The notes beneath the pieces were generated by a model. That model was not told the DNA's origin and searched no databases. It saw only the letters and a list, made by a program, of their open reading frames with translations. From positions 248,001 to 312,000 of the forward strand of contig NZ_JNJA01000002.1 in the NCBI RefSeq assembly GCF_000702665.1: a stretch of DNA of 64,000 nucleotides, given 5' to 3'. Shown piece after piece: positions 52,378 through 60,765 of the stretch. Position 1 is the first letter of the stretch. The number at the start of each line of letters is the position of its first letter. The position numbers and the translations under genes were made by a program. This stretch comes from Solidesulfovibrio alcoholivorans DSM 5433 (GTDB taxonomy: Bacteria > Desulfobacterota > Desulfovibrionia > Desulfovibrionales > Desulfovibrionaceae).

Positions 52378-52410
52378 CTTCGTATTCTCCTTACGGTCTT
52401 TCGCGCTTGC

Positions 52411-52473
52411 CCCCATCCCCTATCGGGGAGGTCCAGGAGGGGCACCCCCTCCTGGCCGCCGGAGGCATCTTCA
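52411..52473 (-). repeat. GC-rich hairpin repeat inside the frd operon
   Basis: Arms CCAGGAGGGG (52433-52442) and CCCCTCCTGG (52446-52455) with a 3-base loop, then GCCGCCGGAGGCATC; a small CCCC-TATC-GGGG stem lies on the other side. On the minus strand it is oriented downstream of frdA, the same gene-relative orientation as the other single copies. It lies between frdA and frdB, so it could stabilise an mRNA end or partly terminate within the operon. Confidence 0.8.
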
Positions 52474-52495
52474 TCTTCCCTCTTCCCCTCTCCCT

Positions 52496-54331
52496 TTACG
52501 CCTCCTTGGGCGCGTCCATGGGGATGATCTTGCCGCCGCCGTAGCCGCGGTCGCCGGGGGGCATTTCGAAGACCGAGGTTGCCGGTTCGTAGTTGAGGGT
52601 GGGCAGGTCCGCGCCCGGGGCCCAGGTGGCCAGGGTGCGCGTGAGCCAGTCGCGGTCGTTGCGCGCGGGGAAGTCCTCGCGGGTGTGCGCGCCGCGCGAT
52701 TCGGTACGCGTAAGCGCGCCGTAGGCCACGCACAGGGCGAGCTTGACCATGCCTTCGATCTTGAGCGCCATGGCCAGCTCGGGGTTGGCCCCCTTGCCGC
52801 TTGAGCGCAGGCCGACCTTGCGGGCGCGCCCGAGGATTTCCTGGAGCTCGGCCACGCACTTCTCGAGGTCCTTGCCGTTACGGAAGATGCCGGCTCCCTT
52901 CATGATGGAGTCGAACATGGCGTTGCGCACGGTGTAGGGGTTCTCGCTGCCGTTTTTGCAGGCGATGAGGTCCGCGATGCGGGCTTCCTGCTTCTGCATG
53001 GCGTCACGGATGGCGGCCGTGGAGAAGGTGGTCTCGGTGCCCTTGAGGAATTCCACGACCTTGCCACCGATGAGCATGCCGGCGACGACGGTTTCGGCCA
53101 GGGAGTTGCCGCCCAGGCGGTTGAAGCCGTGCATGTCCCAGCAGGAGGCTTCGCCCGCGGCGAACAGGCCCTTCAGGCCATAGGCCGCGCCGTCCTTGTT
53201 CGTGCGCACGCCGCCCATGGAGTAGTGCTGGGTGGGGCGCACCGGGATGAGCTGATGCACCGGGTCCACGCCGAGGAAGGACTGGCAGATCTCGTCCACC
53301 TCGCGCAGCTTGGTGCGGATGTGGTGTTCGCCGAGGTGGCGGATGTCGAGCCAGAGGTGGTCGCCGTAGGGGGACGGGACGCCGAGGCCCTTGCGCATGT
53401 GCTCGGTCATGCGGCGGGAGACCACGTCGCGCGAGGCGAGTTCGGCCTTTTCCGGCTCGTAGTCCGGCATGAAACGGTATTCGTTCTTGTCGAGCAGCGT
53501 GCCGCCGTCGCCGCGGCAGCCTTCGGTAACCAGGATGTCCGTGGGCACGATGCCGGTCGGGTGGAACTGCACGGCTTCCATGTTGCCAAGGGAAACCACG
53601 CCGGTGTCGAGGGCGGTGATGAGGCCGCCGCCGTCGCAGATGACGGCGTTGGTGGACTCCCTGTAGATGCGGCCGAAGCCGCCCGTGGCGATGAGCGTGG
53701 CGCGGGCGACGTAGGCGGTGAGCTTGCCTGTTTTCAGGCAGCGGGCGATGGCGCCCATGCAGGTGTCGCCGTCGTGAATCAGCGCGATGGCCTCGATCTT
53801 GTCCACGACGTTGACGCCCATCTGGGCCGCCCTGTTATCCAGCGTATAAAGGACGCAGTGTCCTGTCCCGTCGGAAGTGTAGCAGGTGCGCCACTTGGCG
53901 GTGCCGCCGAAGTTGCGCGAGTGGATCAGCCCCTCGTTTTCGGGTTTTTCAAAGGCGGTGAAGGGCTTGCCGCCCTTGTAGTAGGTTTGTTCGCCGGGCA
54001 CGACGCGGTTCCAGGGCACGCCCCAGAAGGCCATCTGGCGCATGGCGATGGGCGCGGCGTTGACGAACAGGCGGGCGACCTCCTGGTCGCAGCCCCAGTC
54101 CGAGCCCTTGACGGTGTCGGCGAAGTGGACGTCGGGGCTGTCGCCCTCGCCCATGGCCGAGTTGCCGAGGGCCGCCTGCATGCCGCCCTGGGCGGCCGAG
54201 GAGTGGGAGCGCCGCGCCGGGACGATGGACAGGCAGATGACGGAGAAACCATTGTCGGCCGCTTCGATGGCCACGCGTTCGCCGGCCAAGCCCGCGCCGA
54301 TGCACAACAGATCGGTTTGAATGATATTCAT
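52496..54331 (-). CDS. frdA: Fumarate reductase flavoprotein subunit
   Basis: A 611-residue flavoprotein. The FAD motif LCIGAGLAGERVAIEA is at the N-terminus. The covalent-FAD His43 lies in RRSHSSAAQGG. The active-site region contains QFHPTGIVP and GCRGDGGTLLDKNEYRFM, and a capping-domain HYSMGGVRTN segment follows, then GGNSLAETVV. It reduces fumarate to succinate on the cytoplasmic side, or does the reverse. It sits between frdC and frdB, the order seen with Wolinella-type (single cytochrome b) enzymes. Confidence 0.94.
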   Translation of the reverse strand: MNIIQTDLLCIGAGLAGERVAIEAADNGFSVICLSIVPARRSHSSAAQGGMQAALGNSAMGEGDSPDVHFADTVKGSDWGCDQEVARLFVNAAPIAMRQMAFWGVPWNRVVPGEQTYYKGGKPFTAFEKPENEGLIHSRNFGGTAKWRTCYTSDGTGHCVLYTLDNRAAQMGVNVVDKIEAIALIHDGDTCMGAIARCLKTGKLTAYVARATLIATGGFGRIYRESTNAVICDGGGLITALDTGVVSLGNMEAVQFHPTGIVPTDILVTEGCRGDGGTLLDKNEYRFMPDYEPEKAELASRDVVSRRMTEHMRKGLGVPSPYGDHLWLDIRHLGEHHIRTKLREVDEICQSFLGVDPVHQLIPVRPTQHYSMGGVRTNKDGAAYGLKGLFAAGEASCWDMHGFNRLGGNSLAETVVAGMLIGGKVVEFLKGTETTFSTAAIRDAMQKQEARIADLIACKNGSENPYTVRNAMFDSIMKGAGIFRNGKDLEKCVAELQEILGRARKVGLRSSGKGANPELAMALKIEGMVKLALCVAYGALTRTESRGAHTREDFPARNDRDWLTRTLATWAPGADLPTLNYEPATSVFEMPPGDRGYGGGKIIPMDAPKEA

Positions 54332-54347
54332 GGTCAGGCGTCCCCCT

Positions 54348-55007
54348 CTAGTGAAGCGGCAGGAAGTAGTAGCGCAGAAGCGACAGCAGGCCGATGACGA
54401 TGAAGATGGCGGTCAGAAGATTTTCCTTCTTCTTGATCACCCAACGCCCCGGCCGGTCGAGGAAGCCCCACTTGACCAGGATGCGGTAGAAACCGATGCC
54501 CACGTGCAGTTCGACCATGGGCAAAAGGAACAGGTAGAAGACGAACCAGAACCCGGTCTGGATGCGCGCGGCGGATTTTTCGGCGGTGATCGGCAGGTTG
54601 GTGAGGACCACCCACATGTGGATGCCGCCCATGATGAGGATGCCCATGGCCGTCGTGGCCTGGATCACCCAGAGCCAGGTGTCGGTGTGGCGCATGCGCT
54701 TGGCGTTGGCGAGCATGATGCGCTGCTGGCCGGTGGCGAAGGGAATCTTGCGCGCGGCCAGGACGAAATGGAGCAGGAAGGCCAGGAAGATGAGCGGGCC
54801 GCCGACCTGCGCCATGTAGGTGGCCTCGAAAAACCAGGCCAGGGCGTTCATGACCCTGGGCCCGAGCAGGATGCTCGACACCAGGATCAGGTGGCACCAC
54901 ATGAAAAGGATGAGCGCCGCGCCGGTGAGCATTTGCAGCCAGTCGAGATAGGCCGACAGCTTGCCGACGGGCAGGCCCTCGTGGGTCGCCGTGCTGGGTA
55001 CGGACAT
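54348..55007 (-). CDS. frdC: Fumarate reductase cytochrome b subunit
   Basis: A 219-residue membrane anchor of the Wolinella FrdC type. Five hydrophobic helices are visible (MLTGAALILFMWCHLILVSS, GGPLIFLAFLLHFVLAARK, TTAMGILIMGGIHMWVVLT, FWFVFYLFLLPMVELHVGIG, TAIFIVIGLLSLLRYYF). Four His residues in MWCHL, FLLHF, GGIHMW and VELHVG suit two b hemes. It draws electrons from menaquinol. It follows dctA by 18 bases. Confidence 0.92.
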   Translation of the reverse strand: MSVPSTATHEGLPVGKLSAYLDWLQMLTGAALILFMWCHLILVSSILLGPRVMNALAWFFEATYMAQVGGPLIFLAFLLHFVLAARKIPFATGQQRIMLANAKRMRHTDTWLWVIQATTAMGILIMGGIHMWVVLTNLPITAEKSAARIQTGFWFVFYLFLLPMVELHVGIGFYRILVKWGFLDRPGRWVIKKKENLLTAIFIVIGLLSLLRYYFLPLH

Positions 55008-55025
55008 CGTTTCCCCTCCGTCCTG

Positions 55026-56393
55026 TTAGGGTTTGGTGTTGGCGGCGACAGTAGCAGCTTCCGCCGACTCTTCAAGAATGAGCATATCTTCCGGGTCGTC
55101 GGCGTACTCGTCGTCGTTGCCGGAGAGCACGGCCGCGAGCTTGCGTTCGTCCAGGGCGTTCTCCCACTTGGCCACGACGATGGTGGCGATGCCGTTGCCG
55201 ATCATGTTGGTGATGGCCCGGGCCTCGGACATGAAGCGATCGACGCCGAGCAGCAGGGTGAGCGAGGCGACAGGAATGTGCCCCACGGTTTGCAGCGTGG
55301 CGGCAAGCGTGATGAAGCCGCCGCCCGTGACCGCGGCCGCGCCCTTGGAAGTCAGAAGCAGAATGCCCAGCAGGGAGAGCTGGTGGCCGATGTCGAGCGG
55401 CGTGTTGGTGGCCTGGGCCAGGAACACGGCGGCCATGGTCAGGTAGATGCAGGTGCCGTCGAGGTTGAAGGAGTAGCCCATGGGCAGGCACAGCCCGACC
55501 ACGGACTTGTCCGCGCCGGCGTTCTCGAGCTTGGCCATCATGCGCGGCAGGGCCGCCTCGGACGAGGAGGTGCCGAGCACGAGGAGGATTTCCTCCTTGA
55601 TGTAACACAGGTAGCGCCACAGGGAGAAGCCGGCCAGCCTGCAGACCACGTAGAGCACGCCGAAGATGAAGATGATGCAGGTCGAGTAGACGCCGAGCAT
55701 GAGGTAGAGGAGCTTGAGCAGCGCGTCGGCTCCCTGGGAGGCCACCACGTAGGCGATGGCCCCGAATGCGCCAAACGGCGCGAAATACATGATGTAATGG
55801 ACGACCTTGAATAATCCCCTCGAGAACTCGTCTATGATCTTTACGAAATTCTTGGCTTTCTCGCCGAGGTTGGCCAGGGCGACGCCGAAGAGGATGGAGA
55901 AGAAGAGCACTTGCAGGATATCGCCCTTGGCGAAGGCGTCCACGACCGAGGTCGGCACGATGTTCATGAGGAAGTCCACGGTGGACATCTTCTTGGCCTT
56001 GCCGGCGTAGGCCTCGACCTTGGCCACCTCGGTCTGGTTGGACTGCATCTTGGCGGCGTAGTCGTCCATGCCCGCGCCGGGCTTGTACAGATTGACGATG
56101 ACCAAGCCGATGGCCAGGGCGAAAAGCGTCATCGTCCAGAAGTAGAGCATGCACTTGATGCCCACGCGGCCGACCTTGCCCATGTCGCCCATCTTGGCGA
56201 TGCCCGTGACCACGGTGCAGAAGATGATCGGCGCGATGATCATCTTGACCATGCGGATAAACGCCGTGCCGAAGGGCTGCATGCTTTCGGCGAAGCCCTT
56301 GGTCGCCGGGACGAGGCCGAGGATGATGCCGGCGACGATACCGAAGATGACCCAGAAATAGAGGGATTTGTAAATGGCTTTGTGGCCGCTCAT
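55026..56393 (-). CDS. dctA: C4-dicarboxylate:cation symporter DctA
   Basis: A 455-residue transporter of the dicarboxylate/amino acid:cation symporter (DAACS) family, for fumarate, malate or succinate. The N-terminal helices are followed by the re-entrant loop GTSSSEAALPRMM, the CLPMGYSFNLDGTCIY helix and the DRFMSEARAITNMIGNG substrate-site segment. It has an acidic C-terminal tail (DDEYADDPEDMLILEE). A glutamate carrier is the alternative, but the surrounding frd, fum and malic enzyme genes favour dicarboxylates. It is the first gene of the operon, with a sigma-54 promoter about 165 bases upstream. Confidence 0.92.
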   Translation of the reverse strand: MSGHKAIYKSLYFWVIFGIVAGIILGLVPATKGFAESMQPFGTAFIRMVKMIIAPIIFCTVVTGIAKMGDMGKVGRVGIKCMLYFWTMTLFALAIGLVIVNLYKPGAGMDDYAAKMQSNQTEVAKVEAYAGKAKKMSTVDFLMNIVPTSVVDAFAKGDILQVLFFSILFGVALANLGEKAKNFVKIIDEFSRGLFKVVHYIMYFAPFGAFGAIAYVVASQGADALLKLLYLMLGVYSTCIIFIFGVLYVVCRLAGFSLWRYLCYIKEEILLVLGTSSSEAALPRMMAKLENAGADKSVVGLCLPMGYSFNLDGTCIYLTMAAVFLAQATNTPLDIGHQLSLLGILLLTSKGAAAVTGGGFITLAATLQTVGHIPVASLTLLLGVDRFMSEARAITNMIGNGIATIVVAKWENALDERKLAAVLSGNDDEYADDPEDMLILEESAEAATVAANTKP

Positions 56394-56557
56394 GGAGGCT
56401 GCTCCTTCCTCGGGGCCCCGCGGTCAACATGGCCGGGGGGTCGGTTTCGCGCCCTTCGGGGGCGTTGCCGTTTGCGCCCGTACGCCACCGTCGTCGGCGC
56501 GTCCGTGTGACGCCGCCGCGCGGGGCCAGGCGAGCCCGTGTGCGATGGCCGACTAAG

Positions 56558-56573
56558 GGCAATGATCGTGCCA
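56558..56573 (-). promoter_or_regulatory. Sigma-54 promoter of the dctA operon
   Basis: On the minus strand TGGCAC (56573-56568), GATCA and TTGCC (56562-56558). This matches the -24/-12 consensus with correct spacing. The predicted start near 56548 leaves a leader of about 155 bases before dctA. Confidence 0.8.
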
Positions 56574-56655
56574 AACGCAATATTCGGCTTCGACTTTATT
56601 TTCTGTTTTAAAACGGAATGTTGGAATGGAGAGTCGCGCCAAAGCCCGAGGGAGG

Positions 56656-56717
56656 TGTGGCGGAATAGTGTGGCGTTTGCGCCACATATGGGGCGTAAGA
56701 CTGTGGCGCACGCCACA
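56656..56717. promoter_or_regulatory. Palindromic upstream activator sites for the sigma-54 regulator
   Basis: TGTGGCG-TTTG-CGCCACA at 56669-56686 and TGTGGCG-CA-CGCCACA at 56702-56717, plus a TGTGGCG half-site at 56656-56662. They lie 110-170 bases upstream of the predicted start site of dctA, where enhancer-binding proteins normally bind. The last one reaches to within 8 bases of the regulator's stop codon. Confidence 0.7.
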
Positions 56718-56724
56718 CTTTGGC

Positions 56725-59499
56725 TCAGGCGACGCCCAGACGCTCCATGTTGCGATAGAGCGTGCGGCGGTCCACGCCGAGCAGCCGCGCCGCCCGCGAC
56801 CGGTTGTCGCCGGCCTCGCGCAGGGCGCCGAGCACCGCCTCGCGCGTGAGCCCGCCCCGGCGCGGCGGGGCAGGCGCGTCGACGTCGCGCCGGGGCGCGG
56901 GCGCGAGCAGGTCGGGCGGCAGGTGCCCGGGCTCGATCTCGCCTGCGCGGCACAGCACGCAGGCATGTTCCATGGCGTACTTGAGCTCGCGCACGTTGCC
57001 CGGCCACGGGTAGGCCATGAGCACGCCCATCACTTCCTCGGACAGGCGCGAGATGGTCTTGCCGAAGCTGGCCGCGAACTGGCGCATGAAGTGCTCGGCC
57101 AGAAGCGGGATGTCCTCGGTCCTGTCGCGCAGCGGCGGCAGGCGCACCTCCACCACCTTGAGCCGGTAGTAGAGGTCGGCGCGGAAAAGCCCGGCCCGGA
57201 TGCGTTCGGGCAGGTCCACGTTGGTCGCGGCGATGACGCGCACGTCGGCCTTGCGCGATTTGGCCTCGCCCACGCGCTCGAACTCCTTGCTTTCGAGCAC
57301 GCGCAGGAGCCCGAGCTGGAGGCGCGGCGAGATGTCGCCGATTTCGTCCAAAAAGATCGCGCCGCCCTGGGCCGCCTCGAACCGGCCGACCTTGTCGCGG
57401 ATGGCCCCGGTGAACGCGCCGCGCACGTGGCCGAACAGCTCGCTGCCGAGCAGTTCGTCGGAAAGCGCGGAGCAGTTGACCTTGACCAGCGGCTTGCGCG
57501 AGCGCGCCCCGCCGTAATGGATGGCCTCGGCGGCGAGCTCCTTGCCCGTGCCGGATTCGCCCGTGACGAGCACGGTGGTGTCCACATCGGCGAGCTGGTC
57601 GAGCACGGTGTAGATGTCGCGCATGGCCTTGGATTTGCCGATCATGCCCCGGTGGCCGTGCAGGTCGGTCAGGCGCTTTTCCAGGTCGGCCAGGCGTGTG
57701 ATGTCGCGGATGATGAGCACCGCGCCGTCGAATTCCCCTGTTTCGCTGGTCAGCGGCATGGAGTTGATGACCACGACGCGGCCCGGGTTTTGCCCCTTGC
57801 ACTCCACGCGGTATTCGATGACCGGCTTCTGGGTGGAAAGCGTCTCGCGAAGCGCCGCGAAGCAGCCCCGGCGGCAGGCCCCGGCCACCACCTGCTGCCC
57901 GCCCGGGCCGGTCTTGATGTCGCCGACGAAACAGACGTCGGTGAGCGGCCGGTTGGTGCGGATCACGCGCATGCGCGTGTCCACCACCACGAGGGCGTCC
58001 GGGATGGCGCGAAAGACCGCTTCGAGGTTTAAGCGCAGGGATTCCTTTTCGGCCAGAAGCGCGCGCATGCCGGCCTCGGCCTTGACGCGCTCGGTCACGT
58101 CCTGGACCATGGGCATGAAATAGAGCGGCCTGCCGGCCACGTCGCGGATCAGCCGCACGGACAGGTGCACCCAGACGATGCCGCCGTCGCCGCGCACGTA
58201 GCGCTTGTCGATCTCGTAGCGGTCGAATTCCCCGGCCAGCAGCCGCTCGGCCCAGGCGATGGTCTCGGGCACGTCCTCGGGGTGGGTGACCTCGAGCATG
58301 GACTTCTCGAGCAGCTCGCTCTGGGCGTAGCCGGTGATGCGCGCCAGGGCGTCGTTGACGCGCAGGAAACGGTAGTCGAGCGAAAGGATGCTCGCGCCGA
58401 TGGGCGACTGGTCGAAGGTGCGGCGGAACTTCTCTTCGGATTCGCGCAGCACGTCCTCGGCCCGCTTGCGGTCCGTGACGTCGCGCACGATCCACACGCC
58501 GTGGTCCGGGCCGCCCTTGTGCGGGAAACCGCTGGCCGAGACCTCCAAGGGGATGCGCGTCCCGTCCGGGCGCAGGCCCGAAAGCTCCCCGCGAAAGCGG
58601 CCTGTGGCCCCGAGGCAGGCCAGCGCCCGGGCCAGGGCCCGGTCTTCGTCGTCGATGACGCCCGAAAGCCCGGCGAGGGCGAGTTCGGACTCGGACAGAC
58701 CGAAGATGCGTTCGGTTTCGGGGTTGGCCGTGAGGATGTTGCCGGCCGCGCCGCACAGGATCACGCCGTCGATGCTGCCGGTGACGATGGAGCGGTAGCG
58801 CTCCAGGATGTCGTTGTAGGCTTCCTCGGCGCGTTTTCGCGCCGTGATGTCGATGTTGAGCCCTTCGATGTAGCGCACCGCGCCCGTCTCGTCGCGCACC
58901 ACGCGGGCGGCCTGGGAGATCCACTTGACCGTGCCGTCCTTGCGGTAAAATCGCGTCTCGAGTCCCGTCACCTGGCCGTCTCGGGCGAGCCCCTCCAGGA
59001 GCTTGTCCCGGTCGGCCGGGTCCACGTAGAGTTCCTCGCGCAGGTCGGTGAGCGCCGTGATCATGTCCTCTGGGCCGGTGTAGCCGAGGATGCGGGCCAG
59101 GGCCGGGTTGACGGACAGGAAGCGGCCCTCGGGGCTCGACTGGAAAATGCCTTCCACCGCGTTGGTGAAAAAGCCCTCGTATTTGTCGAGCTCGCCGACG
59201 AGCCCGGTCATGTCGGCCAGGCTGAAGACGTAGAGCGGCTCGCCGCCGAGGCGCAGCGGCCGTTTGGACAGGAGGAACCAGCGCGGCGAGCCGTCCGCGG
59301 CGTCGCGGCGCACGAGGCGGCCCTGCCCGGCCGGCGGGCTGTGGATGGACTCCGAAAGCCCCAGGGCGCGCCATTTCGGCGCGCTTTCGCCGGCCAGTTC
59401 GAGGTCGAGCATCCGGCGGGCTTCGATGTCGGCTTCGACCACGAGCCCGTCGTCGTCGACCAGGACCACGCCGACGGTTACGGGATCGCGGCTGGACAT
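56725..59499 (-). CDS. Sigma-54-dependent transcriptional activator with several PAS domains
   Basis: A 924-residue enhancer-binding protein with no receiver domain. Four to five PAS/PAC units occupy about residues 1-620 (PAC ends such as IARVVRDETGAVRYIEGLNID, WIVRDVTDRKRAED, PMVQDVTERVKAE and LIIRDITRLADLE). The AAA+ domain follows: Walker A GESGTGKELAAEAIH near 645, the sigma-54-contacting GAFTGA near 693 and Walker B GGAIFLDEIGD. The Fis-type helix-turn-helix is at the end (SRAARLLGVDRRTLYRNMER). It is cytoplasmic, so it probably senses an internal signal such as a dicarboxylate or redox state. Its place directly upstream of dctA in the same orientation makes the dct-frd operon its likely target. 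Confidence 0.92.
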   Translation of the reverse strand: MSSRDPVTVGVVLVDDDGLVVEADIEARRMLDLELAGESAPKWRALGLSESIHSPPAGQGRLVRRDAADGSPRWFLLSKRPLRLGGEPLYVFSLADMTGLVGELDKYEGFFTNAVEGIFQSSPEGRFLSVNPALARILGYTGPEDMITALTDLREELYVDPADRDKLLEGLARDGQVTGLETRFYRKDGTVKWISQAARVVRDETGAVRYIEGLNIDITARKRAEEAYNDILERYRSIVTGSIDGVILCGAAGNILTANPETERIFGLSESELALAGLSGVIDDEDRALARALACLGATGRFRGELSGLRPDGTRIPLEVSASGFPHKGGPDHGVWIVRDVTDRKRAEDVLRESEEKFRRTFDQSPIGASILSLDYRFLRVNDALARITGYAQSELLEKSMLEVTHPEDVPETIAWAERLLAGEFDRYEIDKRYVRGDGGIVWVHLSVRLIRDVAGRPLYFMPMVQDVTERVKAEAGMRALLAEKESLRLNLEAVFRAIPDALVVVDTRMRVIRTNRPLTDVCFVGDIKTGPGGQQVVAGACRRGCFAALRETLSTQKPVIEYRVECKGQNPGRVVVINSMPLTSETGEFDGAVLIIRDITRLADLEKRLTDLHGHRGMIGKSKAMRDIYTVLDQLADVDTTVLVTGESGTGKELAAEAIHYGGARSRKPLVKVNCSALSDELLGSELFGHVRGAFTGAIRDKVGRFEAAQGGAIFLDEIGDISPRLQLGLLRVLESKEFERVGEAKSRKADVRVIAATNVDLPERIRAGLFRADLYYRLKVVEVRLPPLRDRTEDIPLLAEHFMRQFAASFGKTISRLSEEVMGVLMAYPWPGNVRELKYAMEHACVLCRAGEIEPGHLPPDLLAPAPRRDVDAPAPPRRGGLTREAVLGALREAGDNRSRAARLLGVDRRTLYRNMERLGVA

Positions 59500-59512
59500 G
59501 GGGCGCGGCGCG

Positions 59513-59974
59513 TTAGCGGATGACCACGGTGGAGATGGAGTTTTTGGGTGAACCGGACACGATCTTGCGGCTCACGGCTAAGTAGATCAGCGCCTTGCGC
59601 TTTTCGTCGAAAAAGCGCGTGACCTGGGTGTCCTTGAACAGCACCGAGGTCCCTTCGGAAAACACCTTCTTTTTCTTGGGGAATTTTTCAGGAAGGACCA
59701 CCGCGCAAGTCTGGCGGCAATCCAGAGAGAACTCCGAGGGATCCTCGGCCAGGCCCACGGCCCCGGAGATGCCGCCGGTGCGCGCCTGGCTCATGTAGCA
59801 GGTCACGCAGGGCACTTCGGGGTCGTCGAAGGCGTTGACGCAGACCTTGTGGTTGGCGCCGAGCAGCTTCCATTCGGTGGTGACGCAGTCGATTTCTTCG
59901 GCAAAGGCCGGCAGGGCGGCCAGGGCGAGCAGCGAAAGCAGGGCGAAAAACGTGAAAAGGGCGCGGGCGCGCAT
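59513..59974 (-). CDS. creA: CreA family exported protein
   Basis: A 153-residue protein with a signal peptide (ALFTFFALLSLLALAALPAF, cleaved before EEIDC). The CreA family pattern is clear: LGANHKVCVNAFDDPEVPC, GGISGAVGLAEDPSEFSLDC, TSVLFKDTQVTRFFDEKRKA and GSPKNSIS. The family is widespread but its function is unknown. It lies 13 bases upstream of the regulator gene in the same orientation, so both may share a transcript. GAGG lies just before the ATG at 59974. Confidence 0.9.
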   Translation of the reverse strand: MRARALFTFFALLSLLALAALPAFAEEIDCVTTEWKLLGANHKVCVNAFDDPEVPCVTCYMSQARTGGISGAVGLAEDPSEFSLDCRQTCAVVLPEKFPKKKKVFSEGTSVLFKDTQVTRFFDEKRKALIYLAVSRKIVSGSPKNSISTVVIR

Positions 59975-60121
59975 GGGAAACCTCGCAGGTTGGCGGATAC
60001 GGACATCGCGTGGCAAGATACGGCAAAACGGCCCGCCGCGCCAGAAAAAGCCGGCCGCTTCCCTTTCCAATCCGGGCGAAGCCGGGTACCCTTGGCGCAC
60101 CACGCCAGCCGGAGAGAGCCC

Positions 60122-60601
60122 ATGATAAGCAAACGCGCCTTTGACGCCTTGCGCACCGATGTCGTTGCCGTCGATGCCGAGGAGGAATTGTCCGCCGTGG
60201 CAGACAAGCTGCGGGATCATTTGAAGAAAAGCCCGGATATGGACGCCGTGGCCGTCATGCGCCGGAGCCGGTTCTGGGGCGTGGTCAGCCTGCGCACGCT
60301 GCTTGCCGACATCAACGACTGCGCCCTGGAGGCGAGTCTGCGCACGAGCCTCGGCGACGACGATTTCGAGGAAACCTACCGCGCCGCCTGCCGCCACTGC
60401 ATGTCGCGCAAGGCCGCCGAGGCCGCCCGCCGCGACATCCCCCGCGTCGCCCCGTCCGATCCCCTGCACCTCGTGCTCGACGCCATGATCAAGGCCGACA
60501 GCCGCTTCGCCGCGGTCATCGAGGGCGAAAGGCTGCTCGGATTCGTGCCTCTGGGCGAGATCTTCCGCGAACTGCGCCTCGAGTGCGCGCCTGCCGGCTG
60601 A
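60122..60601 (+). CDS. CBS-domain-like small protein
   Basis: A 159-residue cytoplasmic protein with two CBS-like halves: VVAVDAEEELSAVADKLRDH and VAVMRRSRFWGVVSLRTLLA near the N-terminus, and RVAPSDPLHLVLDAMIKADS and AAVIEGERLLGFVPLGEIFR near the C-terminus. The beta-alpha-beta layout and the GxVx(L/P)LG(E/T) endings suit CBS pairs, which bind adenine nucleotides and regulate partner proteins. The middle part has two Cys (RAACRHCMSRK). No partner domain is fused. The ATG at 60122 has GGAGAGA upstream. Confidence 0.7.
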   Translation: MISKRAFDALRTDVVAVDAEEELSAVADKLRDHLKKSPDMDAVAVMRRSRFWGVVSLRTLLADINDCALEASLRTSLGDDDFEETYRAACRHCMSRKAAEAARRDIPRVAPSDPLHLVLDAMIKADSRFAAVIEGERLLGFVPLGEIFRELRLECAPAG

Positions 60602-60721
60602 GGTCGCAGAGACCGTCTGCGCCGGCCGACATGCCGCGAAACCCCGGGGTCTGTCCGGAGTTTCTTTTTGCATGCGAGCGCCCGTTGCCGCCGCTGTTCC
60701 CTGAAGGCCCTGGCGGACCCG

Positions 60722-60756
60722 GTGGGAGAATGTGGGAAAAGTGGGAAGCAGGTGGG
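60722..60756 (+). promoter_or_regulatory. Second GTGGG array resembling the mraZ operator
   Basis: GTGGG occurs at 60722, 60732, 60741 and 60752, so the spacing is 10, 9 and 11 bases. The sequence around it resembles the mraZ operator at 62065-62100 (both contain TGTGGGAAAAG). It lies between the CBS-like gene and the convergent HD-GYP gene, 1.4 kb from mraZ. Confidence 0.45.
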
Positions 60757-60765
60757 AAGGCGGCC

